Source of the DNA: Thiopseudomonas sp.
Lineage (GTDB): Bacteria > Pseudomonadota > Gammaproteobacteria > Pseudomonadales > Pseudomonadaceae
DNA length: 64,000 nt
NCBI GenBank assembly: GCA_018384595.1
Contig: JAHAYO010000043.1
Span: forward strand, 1-64,000
Reading direction: 5' to 3'
In this document: positions 36,872-45,903 of the stretch, piece after piece
How positions within the stretch are numbered: the first letter of the stretch is position 1
Layout of the letters: each line of letters begins with the position of its first letter
Position numbers and translations under genes: made by a program
The notes under the pieces: generated by a model
Databases searched by the model: none
Seen by the model: the letters and a program-made list of their open reading frames with translations, nothing else
What the model was told of the DNA's origin: nothing

Positions 36872-36898
36872 GAACTTGCGTGGGGTCTCTGTGTCCTA
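36872..36898 (+). promoter_or_regulatory. Sigma-E-type promoter P1 upstream of mucD
   Basis: GAACTT (36872-36877), a 16-bp spacer and TCCTA (36894-36898) fit the AlgU consensus. It lies about 80 bp before the mucD start, in the only sizeable gap of the operon, suggesting mucD can be induced separately from mucABC. Confidence 0.5.
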
Positions 36899-36899
36899 G

Positions 36900-36927
36900 G
36901 AACGTGATTTTTCATCCAGCGGTCTGC
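36900..36927 (+). promoter_or_regulatory. Possible second sigma-E-type promoter P2 upstream of mucD
   Basis: GAACGT (36900-36905), a 17-bp spacer and TCTGC (36923-36927) give a weaker match immediately downstream of P1. The -10 carries the typical TCTG core, but the final base differs from the TCTGA consensus. Confidence 0.35.
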
Positions 36928-36980
36928 CAGCCTGTTAGCAGTCCGAATGTACCTCTAACCATAGAATGGAGCTAAAACGT

Positions 36981-38411
36981 ATGCGTGCAGCAAAAGCAAT
37001 GTTTGCCGGACTATGCGCCGCTTTTTTTATCGCGGTAACCCCAGCTGCCCAAGCGCAGCTGCCCGACTTTACCGTGCTGGTGGAAGACGCTTCCCCAGCG
37101 GTAGTCAACATCAGTACCCGCCAAAAGCCCAGAGCCACCCGCTCGGGACGTGAGCAGCTGATGCTGCCTGAACTGGACGGACTACCCCCCATTTTTCGTG
37201 ATTTCTTTGAGCATGCCATTCCCATGCCACGTTCGCCCAACGGCCAACGCCAGCGTCCAGAGGCGCAGTCATTGGGTTCGGGGTTTATTATTTCTGCCGA
37301 TGGCTATGTGCTGACCAATAACCATGTGGTGGCTGATGCGGATGAAATCATCGTGCGTCTGTCGGACCGTAGCGAGCTGGTCGCTGAGTTGATCGGTACC
37401 GATCCTCGCACTGATGTGGCGCTGTTAAAAGTAGAGGGCAAAGGGCTGCCGGTGGTGCGTACCGGCAAGTCGCGTGACCTTAAAGTGGGCGAATGGGTGT
37501 TGGCCATTGGCTCGCCGTTTGGTTTTGACCACTCGGTCACTGCCGGTATCGTCTCTGCCAAGGGGCGTAACCTGCCCAATGACAACTATGTGCCCTTCAT
37601 TCAAACCGATGTCGCCATCAATCCAGGTAACTCGGGCGGCCCGCTGTTTAACCTGAAGGGCGAGGTGGTAGGCATCAACTCGCAGATTTTCACCCGCTCT
37701 GGCGGTTTTATGGGACTGTCCTTTGCTATCCCCATGGAAGTGGCGATGGATGTGGCCGACCAGCTTAAGCAGAACGGCCGTGTTGAGCGTGGCTGGTTGG
37801 GTGTGGTTATTCAGGAAGTGAATAAGGACCTGGCTGAGTCTTTTGGGCTGGACAAGCCGGCGGGTGCACTGGTGGTGCAGATCATGGAAAACAGCCCTGC
37901 TGGCAAGGCGGGGGTCAAGCTGGGTGACGTCATTTTGGCCATGAACGACAAGCCTGTGGTGATGTCGGCGGATCTGCCGCATCTGGTCGGTGCGCTCAAA
38001 CCCGGTGCCAGCGCACGGCTTGACATTATGCGTGACGGCAAGCGTCAGGTGCTCAATGTTAAAGTGGGTGCCGCACCGAGTGACGATGATGATGCTTCTG
38101 ATCGTGCCGCAACTGGGCAGGGCAGTCGCAGCGAAAACCCGCTGGGGGTCAGCGTGACCGAACTGAGTGCCGAGCAGAAAAAAATGATTGATCTGGAAAC
38201 CGGCGTGTTGATTCAAGACGTCTACGAAGGGCCGGCTGCCATGATTGGTCTGCGCCCGGGTGACGTCATTACACACCTCAATAATCAGCAGGTTGATTCG
38301 GTCAAGTCGTTCAACAGCATTGTGCGCAAGCTGCCACGCGAGCGTTCGCTGTCAATGCGGGTGTTGCGCCAAGGACGCGCCAGCTTCATTACCTTCAAGC
38401 TGGGCCGCTAA
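36981..38411 (+). CDS. mucD: DegP-like periplasmic serine protease MucD
   Basis: A 476-residue HtrA protease/chaperone. The signal peptide ends about AAQA-QLPDF. The catalytic triad is His in LTNNHVVADAD, Asp in DPRTDVALLKV and Ser in NPGNSGGPLFN. Two PDZ domains follow (GWLGVVIQEVNKDLAESFGL and the NPLGVSVTEL region). MucD degrades misfolded envelope proteins that would activate AlgU. ATG 36981 is preferred to 36966 because GGAG precedes it and the signal peptide then starts MRAAK. Confidence 0.95.
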   Translation: MRAAKAMFAGLCAAFFIAVTPAAQAQLPDFTVLVEDASPAVVNISTRQKPRATRSGREQLMLPELDGLPPIFRDFFEHAIPMPRSPNGQRQRPEAQSLGSGFIISADGYVLTNNHVVADADEIIVRLSDRSELVAELIGTDPRTDVALLKVEGKGLPVVRTGKSRDLKVGEWVLAIGSPFGFDHSVTAGIVSAKGRNLPNDNYVPFIQTDVAINPGNSGGPLFNLKGEVVGINSQIFTRSGGFMGLSFAIPMEVAMDVADQLKQNGRVERGWLGVVIQEVNKDLAESFGLDKPAGALVVQIMENSPAGKAGVKLGDVILAMNDKPVVMSADLPHLVGALKPGASARLDIMRDGKRQVLNVKVGAAPSDDDDASDRAATGQGSRSENPLGVSVTELSAEQKKMIDLETGVLIQDVYEGPAAMIGLRPGDVITHLNNQQVDSVKSFNSIVRKLPRERSLSMRVLRQGRASFITFKLGR

Positions 38412-38435
38412 CGCCAACACGAATCTGCACAACCT

Positions 38436-38467
38436 AGAACCGGGGCATGCCCCGGTTCTGTTTTTTG
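38436..38467 (+). terminator. Rho-independent terminator after mucD
   Basis: A perfect 24-nt palindrome, AGAACCGGGGCATGCCCCGGTTCT, followed by GTTTTTT. It separates the algU-mucD unit from lepA. Confidence 0.93.
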
Positions 38468-38588
38468 TGGCAGAGTGTCGAGGGCAGGCGGGCAACAGGG
38501 TGGATGACGCAGCGGCTCGATATCAGGTAAACTTGCGCACTATTTTTCCGGCCTGCGGCCGCGATTCCCTTATGTAGAGTGAAGTTCT

Positions 38589-40388
38589 GTGAGTGATCTG
38601 AGTCATATCCGTAATTTTTCCATCATTGCCCATATTGACCATGGCAAGTCCACCTTGGCGGATCGGCTGATCCAGCTGTGCGGTGGCCTGAGCGATCGCG
38701 AAATGGAATCGCGGGTGCTGGACTCCATGGATCTCGAACGCGAACGCGGCATCACCATCAAGGCCCACAGCGTTACGCTGAACTACAAGGCCGCTGATGG
38801 TAAGACCTATCAGCTGAACTTTATTGACACACCCGGCCACGTTGACTTTACCTACGAAGTCAGCCGCTCGCTGGCCGCTTGTGAGGGCGCGTTGTTGGTG
38901 GTGGACGCCGGTCAAGGGGTTGAGGCGCAGTCGGTGGCCAACTGTTATACCGCCATTGAACAGGGCCTGGAAGTGATGCCGGTGCTCAACAAAATCGACC
39001 TGCCGCAGGCCGAGCCGGAGCGGGTGCAGGAAGAAATCGAAAACGTAATCGGTATTGATGCCACCGATGCTGTGCAGTGCAGCGCCAAGACCGGCTTGGG
39101 CGTACAGGATGTGGTCGAGCGTCTGATTGCTCAAATTCCGCCGCCCGAAGGTGAAATTGACGCGCCGCTGCAAGCATTGATTATCGACTCCTGGTTCGAT
39201 AACTATCTAGGTGTGGTATCGCTGGTGCGGGTCAAGCACGGCAAGGTTAAAAAGGGTGACAAAATTCTGGTTAAGTCCACTGGCAAGATTCATCAGGTGG
39301 ACAGCGTGGGTGTGTTTAACCCCAAGCACACGCAGACCGATCATCTCAAGGCCGGCGAAGTGGGCTTTGTGATTGCCGGTATTAAGGATATTCAGGGCGC
39401 GCCGGTGGGCGATACTCTGACCCTGTCCAACACGCCAGATGTTGATATGCTGCCCGGCTTTCAGCGCATCAAACCACAGGTGTATGCCGGTCTGTTTCCG
39501 GTCAGTTCTGATGATTTCGAAGATTTTCGTGACGCACTAGAAAAACTCACTCTCAACGATGCCGCGCTGCAATACGAGCCAGAAAGCTCCGAAGCGTTGG
39601 GCTTTGGCTTTCGCATTGGTTTCCTTGGCATGCTGCACATGGAGATCATCCAGGAACGCCTTGAGCGCGAGTACGACCTAGACCTGATTACCACAGCGCC
39701 CACGGTTGTGTTTGAAACCGAGCTGAAAAACGGCGAGGTAATTTATGTCGATAACCCCTCACGCATGCCCGATCCGTCGGTTATTCAGGAAATGCGCGAG
39801 CCAATTGTCAAGGCCACCATTCTGGTGCCGCAGGATCATCTGGGTAACGTCATAACCCTGTGCATTGAAAAGCGTGGCGTGCAGGTGGACATGAACTTCC
39901 TCGGCAGCCAGGTACAGGTCATTTACGAGCTGCCCATGAACGAGGTGGTGCTGGACTTCTTTGATCGTCTGAAGTCGGTCAGCCGTGGCTATGCCTCGCT
40001 GGAATACAGCTTTGACCGCTTTCAAGCCGCCAACTTGACGCGCCTTGATATCCTGATCAACGGCGACAAAGTGGATGCGCTGGCCCTGATCGTGCACCGT
40101 GACCAAGCCGCCAACAAGGGGCGGGTGCTGACCGAAAAAATGAAAGAGCTGATCCCGCGCCAGATGTACGACGTGGCCATTCAGGCGGCGATCGGCGGCC
40201 AGATTGTGGCGCGTACCAACGTGAAAGCGCTGCGAAAAAACGTACTGGCCAAGTGTTATGGCGGTGACGTCAGCCGTAAAAAGAAACTGCTGGAAAAACA
40301 AAAAGCCGGTAAAAAACGTATGAAACAGGTAGGCAACGTAGAAATTCCACAAGAAGCCTTCCTCGCCGTCTTGCGGGTGGATGACTGA
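38589..40388 (+). CDS. lepA: Elongation factor 4 (LepA), back-translocating GTPase
   Basis: A 599-residue translational GTPase. G1 [14 protein letters not shown], switch [14 protein letters not shown] and the NKIDLP specificity motif are present. The LepA-specific C-terminal domain ends [27 protein letters not shown]. Start is GTG 38589. lepB follows 2 nt after the stop, the conserved lepA-lepB operon. Confidence 0.97.
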   Translation: MSDLSHIRNFSIIAHIDHGKSTLADRLIQLCGGLSDREMESRVLDSMDLERERGITIKAHSVTLNYKAADGKTYQLNFIDTPGHVDFTYEVSRSLAACEGALLVVDAGQGVEAQSVANCYTAIEQGLEVMPVLNKIDLPQAEPERVQEEIENVIGIDATDAVQCSAKTGLGVQDVVERLIAQIPPPEGEIDAPLQALIIDSWFDNYLGVVSLVRVKHGKVKKGDKILVKSTGKIHQVDSVGVFNPKHTQTDHLKAGEVGFVIAGIKDIQGAPVGDTLTLSNTPDVDMLPGFQRIKPQVYAGLFPVSSDDFEDFRDALEKLTLNDAALQYEPESSEALGFGFRIGFLGMLHMEIIQERLEREYDLDLITTAPTVVFETELKNGEVIYVDNPSRMPDPSVIQEMREPIVKATILVPQDHLGNVITLCIEKRGVQVDMNFLGSQVQVIYELPMNEVVLDFFDRLKSVSRGYASLEYSFDRFQAANLTRLDILINGDKVDALALIVHRDQAANKGRVLTEKMKELIPRQMYDVAIQAAIGGQIVARTNVKALRKNVLAKCYGGDVSRKKKLLEKQKAGKKRMKQVGNVEIPQEAFLAVLRVDD

Positions 40389-40390
40389 TC

Positions 40391-41242
40391 ATGAATCTGG
40401 ATTTTCCACTGCTTCTGGTCATTGCTGTTGCTGTGAGCGGCGCTCTGGCGCTGGCTGACCGGCTGTGGTTCGCCGCCCGTCGCCGCCAGGCTGTAGAGGC
40501 TTATACGCAGCAGGTGGCTACACCCGATGAAAGCACCCTGGCCAAACTGCAAAAAGAGCCGCTGGCCATCGAGTACGGCAAATCGCTGTTTCCGGTGTTG
40601 GCTATTGTTTTCGTGCTGCGTTCGTTTTTGTTTGAGCCGTTTCAGATTCCGTCTGGCTCAATGATTCCCACTTTGCAGGTGGGCGACTTTATTCTGGTCA
40701 ATAAATTTGCTTACGGTGTGCGTCTGCCGGTGGTGGATCTAAAAATCATTCCACTGGGCGACCCGCAGCCGGGCGATGTCATGGTGTTCAAGTATCCAGA
40801 AGATCCGCGCATCAACTACATCAAGCGCGTGATTGGCGTGCCGGGCGACATCATTACTTACAGTTTTGATAAGCGTATTTATATCAACGGTGAGCCGGTG
40901 CCCGAGCGCTGGCTGAAGGATGAAGTTGGTGGGCTGGGACGTTCCTCGCTGTTTGCCGAGCAGCTGGGTGAGCACAGCTATCAGATCCGCAAAGAAAACA
41001 ACCGCCGACTGGAGCCAACCCGTGAATGGATTGTCCCCGAAGGCCACTATTTTATGCTGGGCGATAACCGCGATAACTCCAAAGACAGCCGTTACTGGAA
41101 TGATCCGCATATTGAGCGCGAATTTATGGGGATGGTTCCCGACTCGTACATCGTTGGCAAAGCCAATATGATTTGGCTAAGCTGGCCGTCGCCCAAGTCA
41201 GGGCATCTGCCCAACTTTTCACGCGCCGGCTTCATTGACTGA
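40391..41242 (+). CDS. lepB: Signal peptidase I
   Basis: A 283-residue inner-membrane protease. Two N-terminal membrane segments (about 1-20 and 60-77) precede the catalytic Ser in FQIPSGSMIPTLQVGDFILVNKF and Lys in INYIKRVIGVPGD; the domain E box GDNRDNSKDSRYWN is intact. It removes signal peptides of exported proteins. Confidence 0.97.
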   Translation: MNLDFPLLLVIAVAVSGALALADRLWFAARRRQAVEAYTQQVATPDESTLAKLQKEPLAIEYGKSLFPVLAIVFVLRSFLFEPFQIPSGSMIPTLQVGDFILVNKFAYGVRLPVVDLKIIPLGDPQPGDVMVFKYPEDPRINYIKRVIGVPGDIITYSFDKRIYINGEPVPERWLKDEVGGLGRSSLFAEQLGEHSYQIRKENNRRLEPTREWIVPEGHYFMLGDNRDNSKDSRYWNDPHIEREFMGMVPDSYIVGKANMIWLSWPSPKSGHLPNFSRAGFID

Positions 41243-41287
41243 CCGGCCTGCTATTTGACTCCAACAACTGTTTGCAGAGGGAAATAC

Positions 41288-41668
41288 ATGAAAAACATTG
41301 CAAAACAACAGGGCATCTCCGTAATGGGCGCGCTGTTTGGCCTGGTGCTGGTCGGCTTTTTTGCCAGTATTGGCTTTAAGGTGCTGCCGCATTACATGGA
41401 CAATAAAGCACTGGTTAAAATGATCAATGCCGTTGACCGTGACTCAGGCGGCGTGCAGATTCGCAGCGTTGGCGAGTTTTATACTCACCTGAACAAGAAT
41501 ATGAGTGTTAATAATATTCGCGATCTTAACGCCGCTGACATCGTGGAAATTCGCTCCGAAGGCCCAGACTTCTATGTGGATATGAAGTACGAAGTGCGCG
41601 AGCCGATTCTCAAAAACATCGACCTAGTGGTTAAATTTGAACAAAAATTCCGCGTGCGTAACCAGTGA
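41288..41668 (+). CDS. DUF4845 small membrane protein
   Basis: A 126-residue protein with one N-terminal membrane helix ([20 protein letters not shown]) and a small exported domain ([14 protein letters not shown] ... [14 protein letters not shown]). The family is regularly found between lepB and rnc in Pseudomonas and relatives; function unknown. GAGGGAAA precedes ATG 41288. Its stop overlaps rnc (GTGA). Confidence 0.88.
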   Translation: MKNIAKQQGISVMGALFGLVLVGFFASIGFKVLPHYMDNKALVKMINAVDRDSGGVQIRSVGEFYTHLNKNMSVNNIRDLNAADIVEIRSEGPDFYVDMKYEVREPILKNIDLVVKFEQKFRVRNQ

Positions 41669-42360
41669 GTAATCCTCTAGCAAGCCTACAGCGCAAGCTG
41701 GGCTATCAGTTCAAAGACAGCACCCTGCTGACGCTGGCGTTGACCCATCGTAGCTATTCCGGCCGTAACAACGAGCGCCTAGAGTTTCTGGGCGATGCTG
41801 TACTCAATTTTGTCGCCGGCGAAGCGCTGTACCATCATTTTGACCAAGCGCGCGAAGGGCAATTATCACGCCTGCGCGCACGGTTGGTTAAGGGTGAAAC
41901 CTTAGCTGTGCTGGCCCGCGCTATGGACCTTGGCGAGTATTTGCGTTTGGGTTCCGGCGAGCTAAAAAGTGGTGGTTTTCGGCGGGAGTCCATTTTGGCT
42001 GATGCCACCGAAGCCATCATCGGCGCCATCTATCTGGACGCCGGCATGGATGTGGCGCGCGCGCGGGTGCTGGCTTGGCTGGAGCAAGAATTTGCCAGTC
42101 TGACGCTGGTGGATACCAACAAAGACTCGAAAACCCGTCTGCAAGAATTTTTACAGTCGCGTGGTTGTGAGTTGCCGCACTATGAGGTGGTGGATATTCA
42201 GGGCGAGCCACACTGTCGCACCTTCCACGTTGAATGCGAAGTCAAATTGTTAGAGCAGAAAACACGAGGGCAGGGTGGCAGTCGCCGCATTGCCGAACAG
42301 GTTGCCGCTGCCGCCGCACTGATGGCGCTGGGCATTGAAAACGGTAATTCCCATGACTGA
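41665..42360 (+). CDS. rnc: Ribonuclease III
   Basis: A 231-residue enzyme. The catalytic signature [21 protein letters not shown] is followed by a C-terminal double-stranded RNA-binding domain ([39 protein letters not shown]). It cuts dsRNA in rRNA precursors and mRNAs. Start is GTG, overlapping the DUF4845 stop; era overlaps its end. Confidence 0.97.
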   Translation: MSNPLASLQRKLGYQFKDSTLLTLALTHRSYSGRNNERLEFLGDAVLNFVAGEALYHHFDQAREGQLSRLRARLVKGETLAVLARAMDLGEYLRLGSGELKSGGFRRESILADATEAIIGAIYLDAGMDVARARVLAWLEQEFASLTLVDTNKDSKTRLQEFLQSRGCELPHYEVVDIQGEPHCRTFHVECEVKLLEQKTRGQGGSRRIAEQVAAAAALMALGIENGNSHD

Positions 42361-43252
42361 ACCTCAGACCAGCCGCTGCGGCCACGTAGCCGTGGTTGGC
42401 CGGCCCAATGTCGGCAAATCGACGCTGATCAACCATATTCTCGGCCAGAAGCTGGCGATTACTTCGCGTAAGCCACAAACCACCCGTCACAACATGCTCG
42501 GCATCAAGACCGAAGGCGCGGTGCAGGCCATCTACATTGACACCCCCGGCCTGCATACCGGCGGTCAGACGGCACTCAACCGCTATATGAACCGTAGCGC
42601 CATTACTGCCCTGCGCGACATTGATGTCTGCGTATTTGTGGTGGACCGCATGCGCTGGACCGAAGAAGATGAAATGGTCTGGGAGCGGGTTAAGGATTTA
42701 CGCTGCCCGCTGATTGTTGCGGTCAACAAGTCCGACCGTCTAGAAGACAAAACCGACATGCTGGAACATCTGCAATGGCTGCATGAAAAGCTGCCACACG
42801 CAGAAATCGTGCCTATCTCGGCCTTGCACCAGCACAATCTGGAGCGTTTGGAACAGCTGATTGGCGAGCGCCTGCCAGAAAACGAACATTTTTATCCCGA
42901 AGATCAGATTACCGACCGCTCCAGCCGCTTTCTTGCCGCTGAGTTGGTGCGTGAAAAAATCATGCGCCAACTGGGTGCCGAGCTGCCGTACCAGATGACG
43001 GTAGAAATCGAAGAATTTAAATATCAGGGGCGCATCCTGCATATTCATGCGCTAATTTTGGTTGAGCGTGACGGGCAGAAAAAAATCCTGATTGGCGACA
43101 AGGGCGACCGCATCAAACTAATCGGCCAGGAAGCCCGCAAAGACATGGAAACCCTGTTCGACACCAAAATAATGCTCAACCTCTGGGTCAAGGTCAAAAA
43201 GGGTTGGTCGGATGATGAACGAGCCCTGCGCTCGCTCGGTTACCAGGACTAA
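42353..43252 (+). CDS. era: GTPase Era
   Basis: A 299-residue GTPase with [23 protein letters not shown] and VNKSD, and a C-terminal KH domain ([35 protein letters not shown]). It binds the 3' end of 16S rRNA in 30S maturation. ATG 42353 overlaps the rnc stop (ATGACTGA); the upstream ORF-track start is inside rnc. Confidence 0.97.
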   Translation: MTEPQTSRCGHVAVVGRPNVGKSTLINHILGQKLAITSRKPQTTRHNMLGIKTEGAVQAIYIDTPGLHTGGQTALNRYMNRSAITALRDIDVCVFVVDRMRWTEEDEMVWERVKDLRCPLIVAVNKSDRLEDKTDMLEHLQWLHEKLPHAEIVPISALHQHNLERLEQLIGERLPENEHFYPEDQITDRSSRFLAAELVREKIMRQLGAELPYQMTVEIEEFKYQGRILHIHALILVERDGQKKILIGDKGDRIKLIGQEARKDMETLFDTKIMLNLWVKVKKGWSDDERALRSLGYQD

Positions 43253-43267
43253 CGCTACAGGTCCAGC

Positions 43268-43960
43268 ATGCAGCCGGATAGCGCTTTTGTCCTGCATGTG
43301 CGCCCCTACAAGGAAACCAGCGCGCTGCTGGACCTTTTCAGCCGTGAGCAGGGGCGTATCCGTGCCGTGTTGCGTGGTTACCGCAGCAAAAAAGGCAGTG
43401 TGGCCCGTCCTTTTAACCGGCTTGAGGTCGAGTTTGCCGGCCGTGGCGAGCTGAAAAGCCTGGCGAGGCTGGAGCCCTCTGGCGGCTTTTTACTGCTGGA
43501 AGGCCAGCGATTGATGTGTGCCCTCTACCTCAATGAGCTGTCCATGCGTCTGCTGCCACAGGCTGACCCCTTGCCGCTAGTGTTTGAGCACTATGAACTG
43601 ACGCTGCAGGCACTGGCTGCCGGGCAGGCGGTGGAACCGTTGCTGCGTAGTTATGAATGGCGATTGTTGGAGCAGCTGGGTTACGCTTTTGCGCTGGAGC
43701 ACGATTGTCAGGGGCAGGCGCTGGACCCCGCGCGCTGGTATCAGTTGCAACCTGAGCTGGGGCTAGTCGCCGGTGACCGTTTTCAGCCCGGTGCTTTTCT
43801 GGGTGCTGATTTGCAAGCGCTGGCCGAGGTGCAGTGGCATCAACCTAATGTTTTGCTGGCTGCCAAGCGCCTGATGCGCCAAGCGCTGGCCCCCCATCTG
43901 GGCAGCCGCCCGCTAATGAGCCGCGGACTTTTTCTGCGGCACAAGGAGACTTCTGCATGA
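43268..43960 (+). CDS. recO: DNA repair protein RecO
   Basis: A 230-residue protein. An OB-fold N-terminus ([38 protein letters not shown]) is followed by a helical region ([29 protein letters not shown]). RecO loads RecA on SSB-coated gaps with RecR. The zinc-finger cysteines found in some RecO proteins are not evident. It overlaps pdxJ by 4 nt (ATGA). Confidence 0.94.
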   Translation: MQPDSAFVLHVRPYKETSALLDLFSREQGRIRAVLRGYRSKKGSVARPFNRLEVEFAGRGELKSLARLEPSGGFLLLEGQRLMCALYLNELSMRLLPQADPLPLVFEHYELTLQALAAGQAVEPLLRSYEWRLLEQLGYAFALEHDCQGQALDPARWYQLQPELGLVAGDRFQPGAFLGADLQALAEVQWHQPNVLLAAKRLMRQALAPHLGSRPLMSRGLFLRHKETSA

Positions 43961-44697
43961 ACCTGAAACAACGCATCCTGCTGGGCGTCAACATCGACCA
44001 CATCGCCACCCTGCGTCAGGCCCGTGGTGGCCATGAGCCTGAGCCGGTCAAGGCTGCGCTGCTGTGCGAGCAGGCCGGTGCTGACGGCATCACCATCCAT
44101 CTGCGCGAAGACCGTCGCCATATACAAGACCGTGATGTCGAGCTGCTGCGCCAGTTGATGCGCACACCGATGAACTTTGAAATGGGTGTCACGGACGAGA
44201 TGCTGGCCATTGCCGAGCGCATCCGTCCGCAACATGTTTGCTTGGTGCCGGAAACCCGTGAAGAGCTAACCACCGAAGGCGGGCTGGATGTGGCCGGCCA
44301 AGAAGGCCGTATTACCGCTGCGGTGGAGCGTCTGCAAAAAGTGGGGATTCAGGTGTCTATTTTTCTGGATGCCGACGAACAGCAAATCCAGGCCGCCAAG
44401 CGGGTGGGTGCCACCACCATTGAATTGCATACCGGCCATTATGCCGCTGCTGAAAACGCTCAACAGCAAGCCATTGAATTAGAAAAAATTCGCAAGGCTG
44501 CCGCTTTGGCTCACAAAACAGGTTTGATCGTCAACGCCGGTCATGGCCTGAATTACCAGAACGTGGAAGCCATCGCCGCCATTCCAGGCATCAACGAACT
44601 GAATATCGGCCACGCCATTATCGCCCATGCGTTGTTTGTTGGCCTAGAAAACGCCGTGGCTGAAATGAAGGCGCTCATGCTGGGTGCGGCTGGCTAG
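43957..44697 (+). CDS. pdxJ: Pyridoxine 5'-phosphate synthase
   Basis: A 246-residue TIM-barrel enzyme with [49 protein letters not shown] and ELHTGHYA. It condenses 1-deoxy-D-xylulose 5-phosphate with 3-amino-2-oxopropyl phosphate to form PNP. It is translationally coupled to recO. acpS, which often follows, is absent; mtnA is next. Confidence 0.96.
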   Translation: MNLKQRILLGVNIDHIATLRQARGGHEPEPVKAALLCEQAGADGITIHLREDRRHIQDRDVELLRQLMRTPMNFEMGVTDEMLAIAERIRPQHVCLVPETREELTTEGGLDVAGQEGRITAAVERLQKVGIQVSIFLDADEQQIQAAKRVGATTIELHTGHYAAAENAQQQAIELEKIRKAAALAHKTGLIVNAGHGLNYQNVEAIAAIPGINELNIGHAIIAHALFVGLENAVAEMKALMLGAAG

Positions 44698-44712
44698 GCA
44701 GGAGGGCAAGGC

Positions 44713-45792
44713 ATGCGCGAGCAGCTGCTGGCGACAGAACGGATCATACCGCTTGAGTGGAAACAGGGCGTGCTGCGCCTGTTGGATCAGCGCCTGTTGC
44801 CACTGCAGCAACGCTGGCTGGAGTGCCGTGATGCAGCGCAAACCGCTGCCGCCATCCGTGACATGGTGGTGCGCGGCGCACCGGCCATCGGCATTGCCGC
44901 GGCTTATGGTGTGGTGCTGGCTGCCCGGCAACATGGCAGCAAAAGCCTGGCCAGCTGGCGCGACTTGCTGGCCGGTGACATGCAGTTGCTGGCGGCGTCA
45001 CGACCAACGGCGGTCAATCTGTTTTGGGCGCTTGAGCGCATGCAGCAAGTGCTGGACAACAGCAGTGGCGATACCTGCCCTTTGTCAGAGTTGGAGGCAA
45101 CCGCGCAGGCGATCCACCAGGCCGACCGTGAAGCCAATCTGGCTATGGCGCAGTTGGGGATGGAAATCATCCGCCGTCACTGTGATGCGCCGCAGCACCT
45201 GCTGACCCACTGTAATGCCGGCGCGCTGGCCACGGGCGGCTTTGGCACTGCGCTGGGAGTGATCCGCGCTGCTCATCTGGCCGGGCTGGTGGCCCATGTC
45301 CACGCCGATGAAACCCGACCCTGGCTGCAAGGCTCGCGGCTGACGGCCTGGGAGCTGGCCTGCGACGGTGTGCCGGTGTCGGTCAATGCCGATTCGGCGG
45401 CTGCGCACCTGATGCGTGAAGGGGACATTACCTGGGTGATTGTCGGTGCCGATCGCATTACCGCCAACGGAGATGTGGCCAACAAGATCGGCACCTACCA
45501 GCTGGCGGTGCTGGCACGCTTTCACGATGTGCGTCTGATGGTCGTGGCGCCCAGCTCCACCATTGACATGCAGCTGGCCAGCGGCGCGGACATTCCCATT
45601 GAGCAACGCAGCGCTGACGAGCTATTGCAGGTCGGCGGTCAGCCAGTGACCACGCAGCTGCCGGCATTTAACCCAGTGTTTGACGTAACACCCGCCAGCC
45701 TGGTGGACGTAATCGTGACCGAGCTGGGTGTGGTCGAGCAGCCCGATGCCGCCAAAATGCGTCAGCTGATGCAGACGGGAGTATTGCATTAA
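44713..45792 (+). CDS. mtnA: Methylthioribose-1-phosphate isomerase
   Basis: A 359-residue eIF2B-like isomerase. The catalytic Cys lies in [21 protein letters not shown] and the Asp in [21 protein letters not shown]. It converts 5-methylthioribose-1-P to the ribulose form in methionine salvage. GGAGG precedes the ATG. In Pseudomonas it sits beside gyrA, as here; the partner mtaD is displaced to 19-20 kb. Confidence 0.95.
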   Translation: MREQLLATERIIPLEWKQGVLRLLDQRLLPLQQRWLECRDAAQTAAAIRDMVVRGAPAIGIAAAYGVVLAARQHGSKSLASWRDLLAGDMQLLAASRPTAVNLFWALERMQQVLDNSSGDTCPLSELEATAQAIHQADREANLAMAQLGMEIIRRHCDAPQHLLTHCNAGALATGGFGTALGVIRAAHLAGLVAHVHADETRPWLQGSRLTAWELACDGVPVSVNADSAAAHLMREGDITWVIVGADRITANGDVANKIGTYQLAVLARFHDVRLMVVAPSSTIDMQLASGADIPIEQRSADELLQVGGQPVTTQLPAFNPVFDVTPASLVDVIVTELGVVEQPDAAKMRQLMQTGVLH

Positions 45793-45825
45793 GCAAAATC
45801 CCGTCTGCTCAGGCAGGGGCTTTTG

Positions 45826-45834
45826 TGCTATACT
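45826..45834 (+). promoter_or_regulatory. Extended -10 element of a probable gyrA promoter
   Basis: TGC-TATACT (45826-45834) is an extended -10 hexamer about 70 bp before the gyrA ATG. No clear -35 was seen, consistent with an extended -10 promoter. Confidence 0.5.
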
Positions 45835-45847
45835 CCGGCGATTCTGG

Positions 45848-45869
45848 AAAGGGCCAAACCGGCCTTTTT
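45848..45869 (+). terminator. Hairpin plus T run between mtnA and gyrA
   Basis: AAAGGGCC (45848-45855) pairs with GGCCTTTT (45861-45868, one G-U) around a 5-nt loop and ends in T5. It may terminate mtnA read-through. It also falls at about +7 to +30 of the inferred gyrA transcript, so an attenuating role is conceivable. Confidence 0.55.
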
Positions 45870-45903
45870 CTAGCCCCTTGTCTGATTAAGGAACACCGCT
45901 TCC

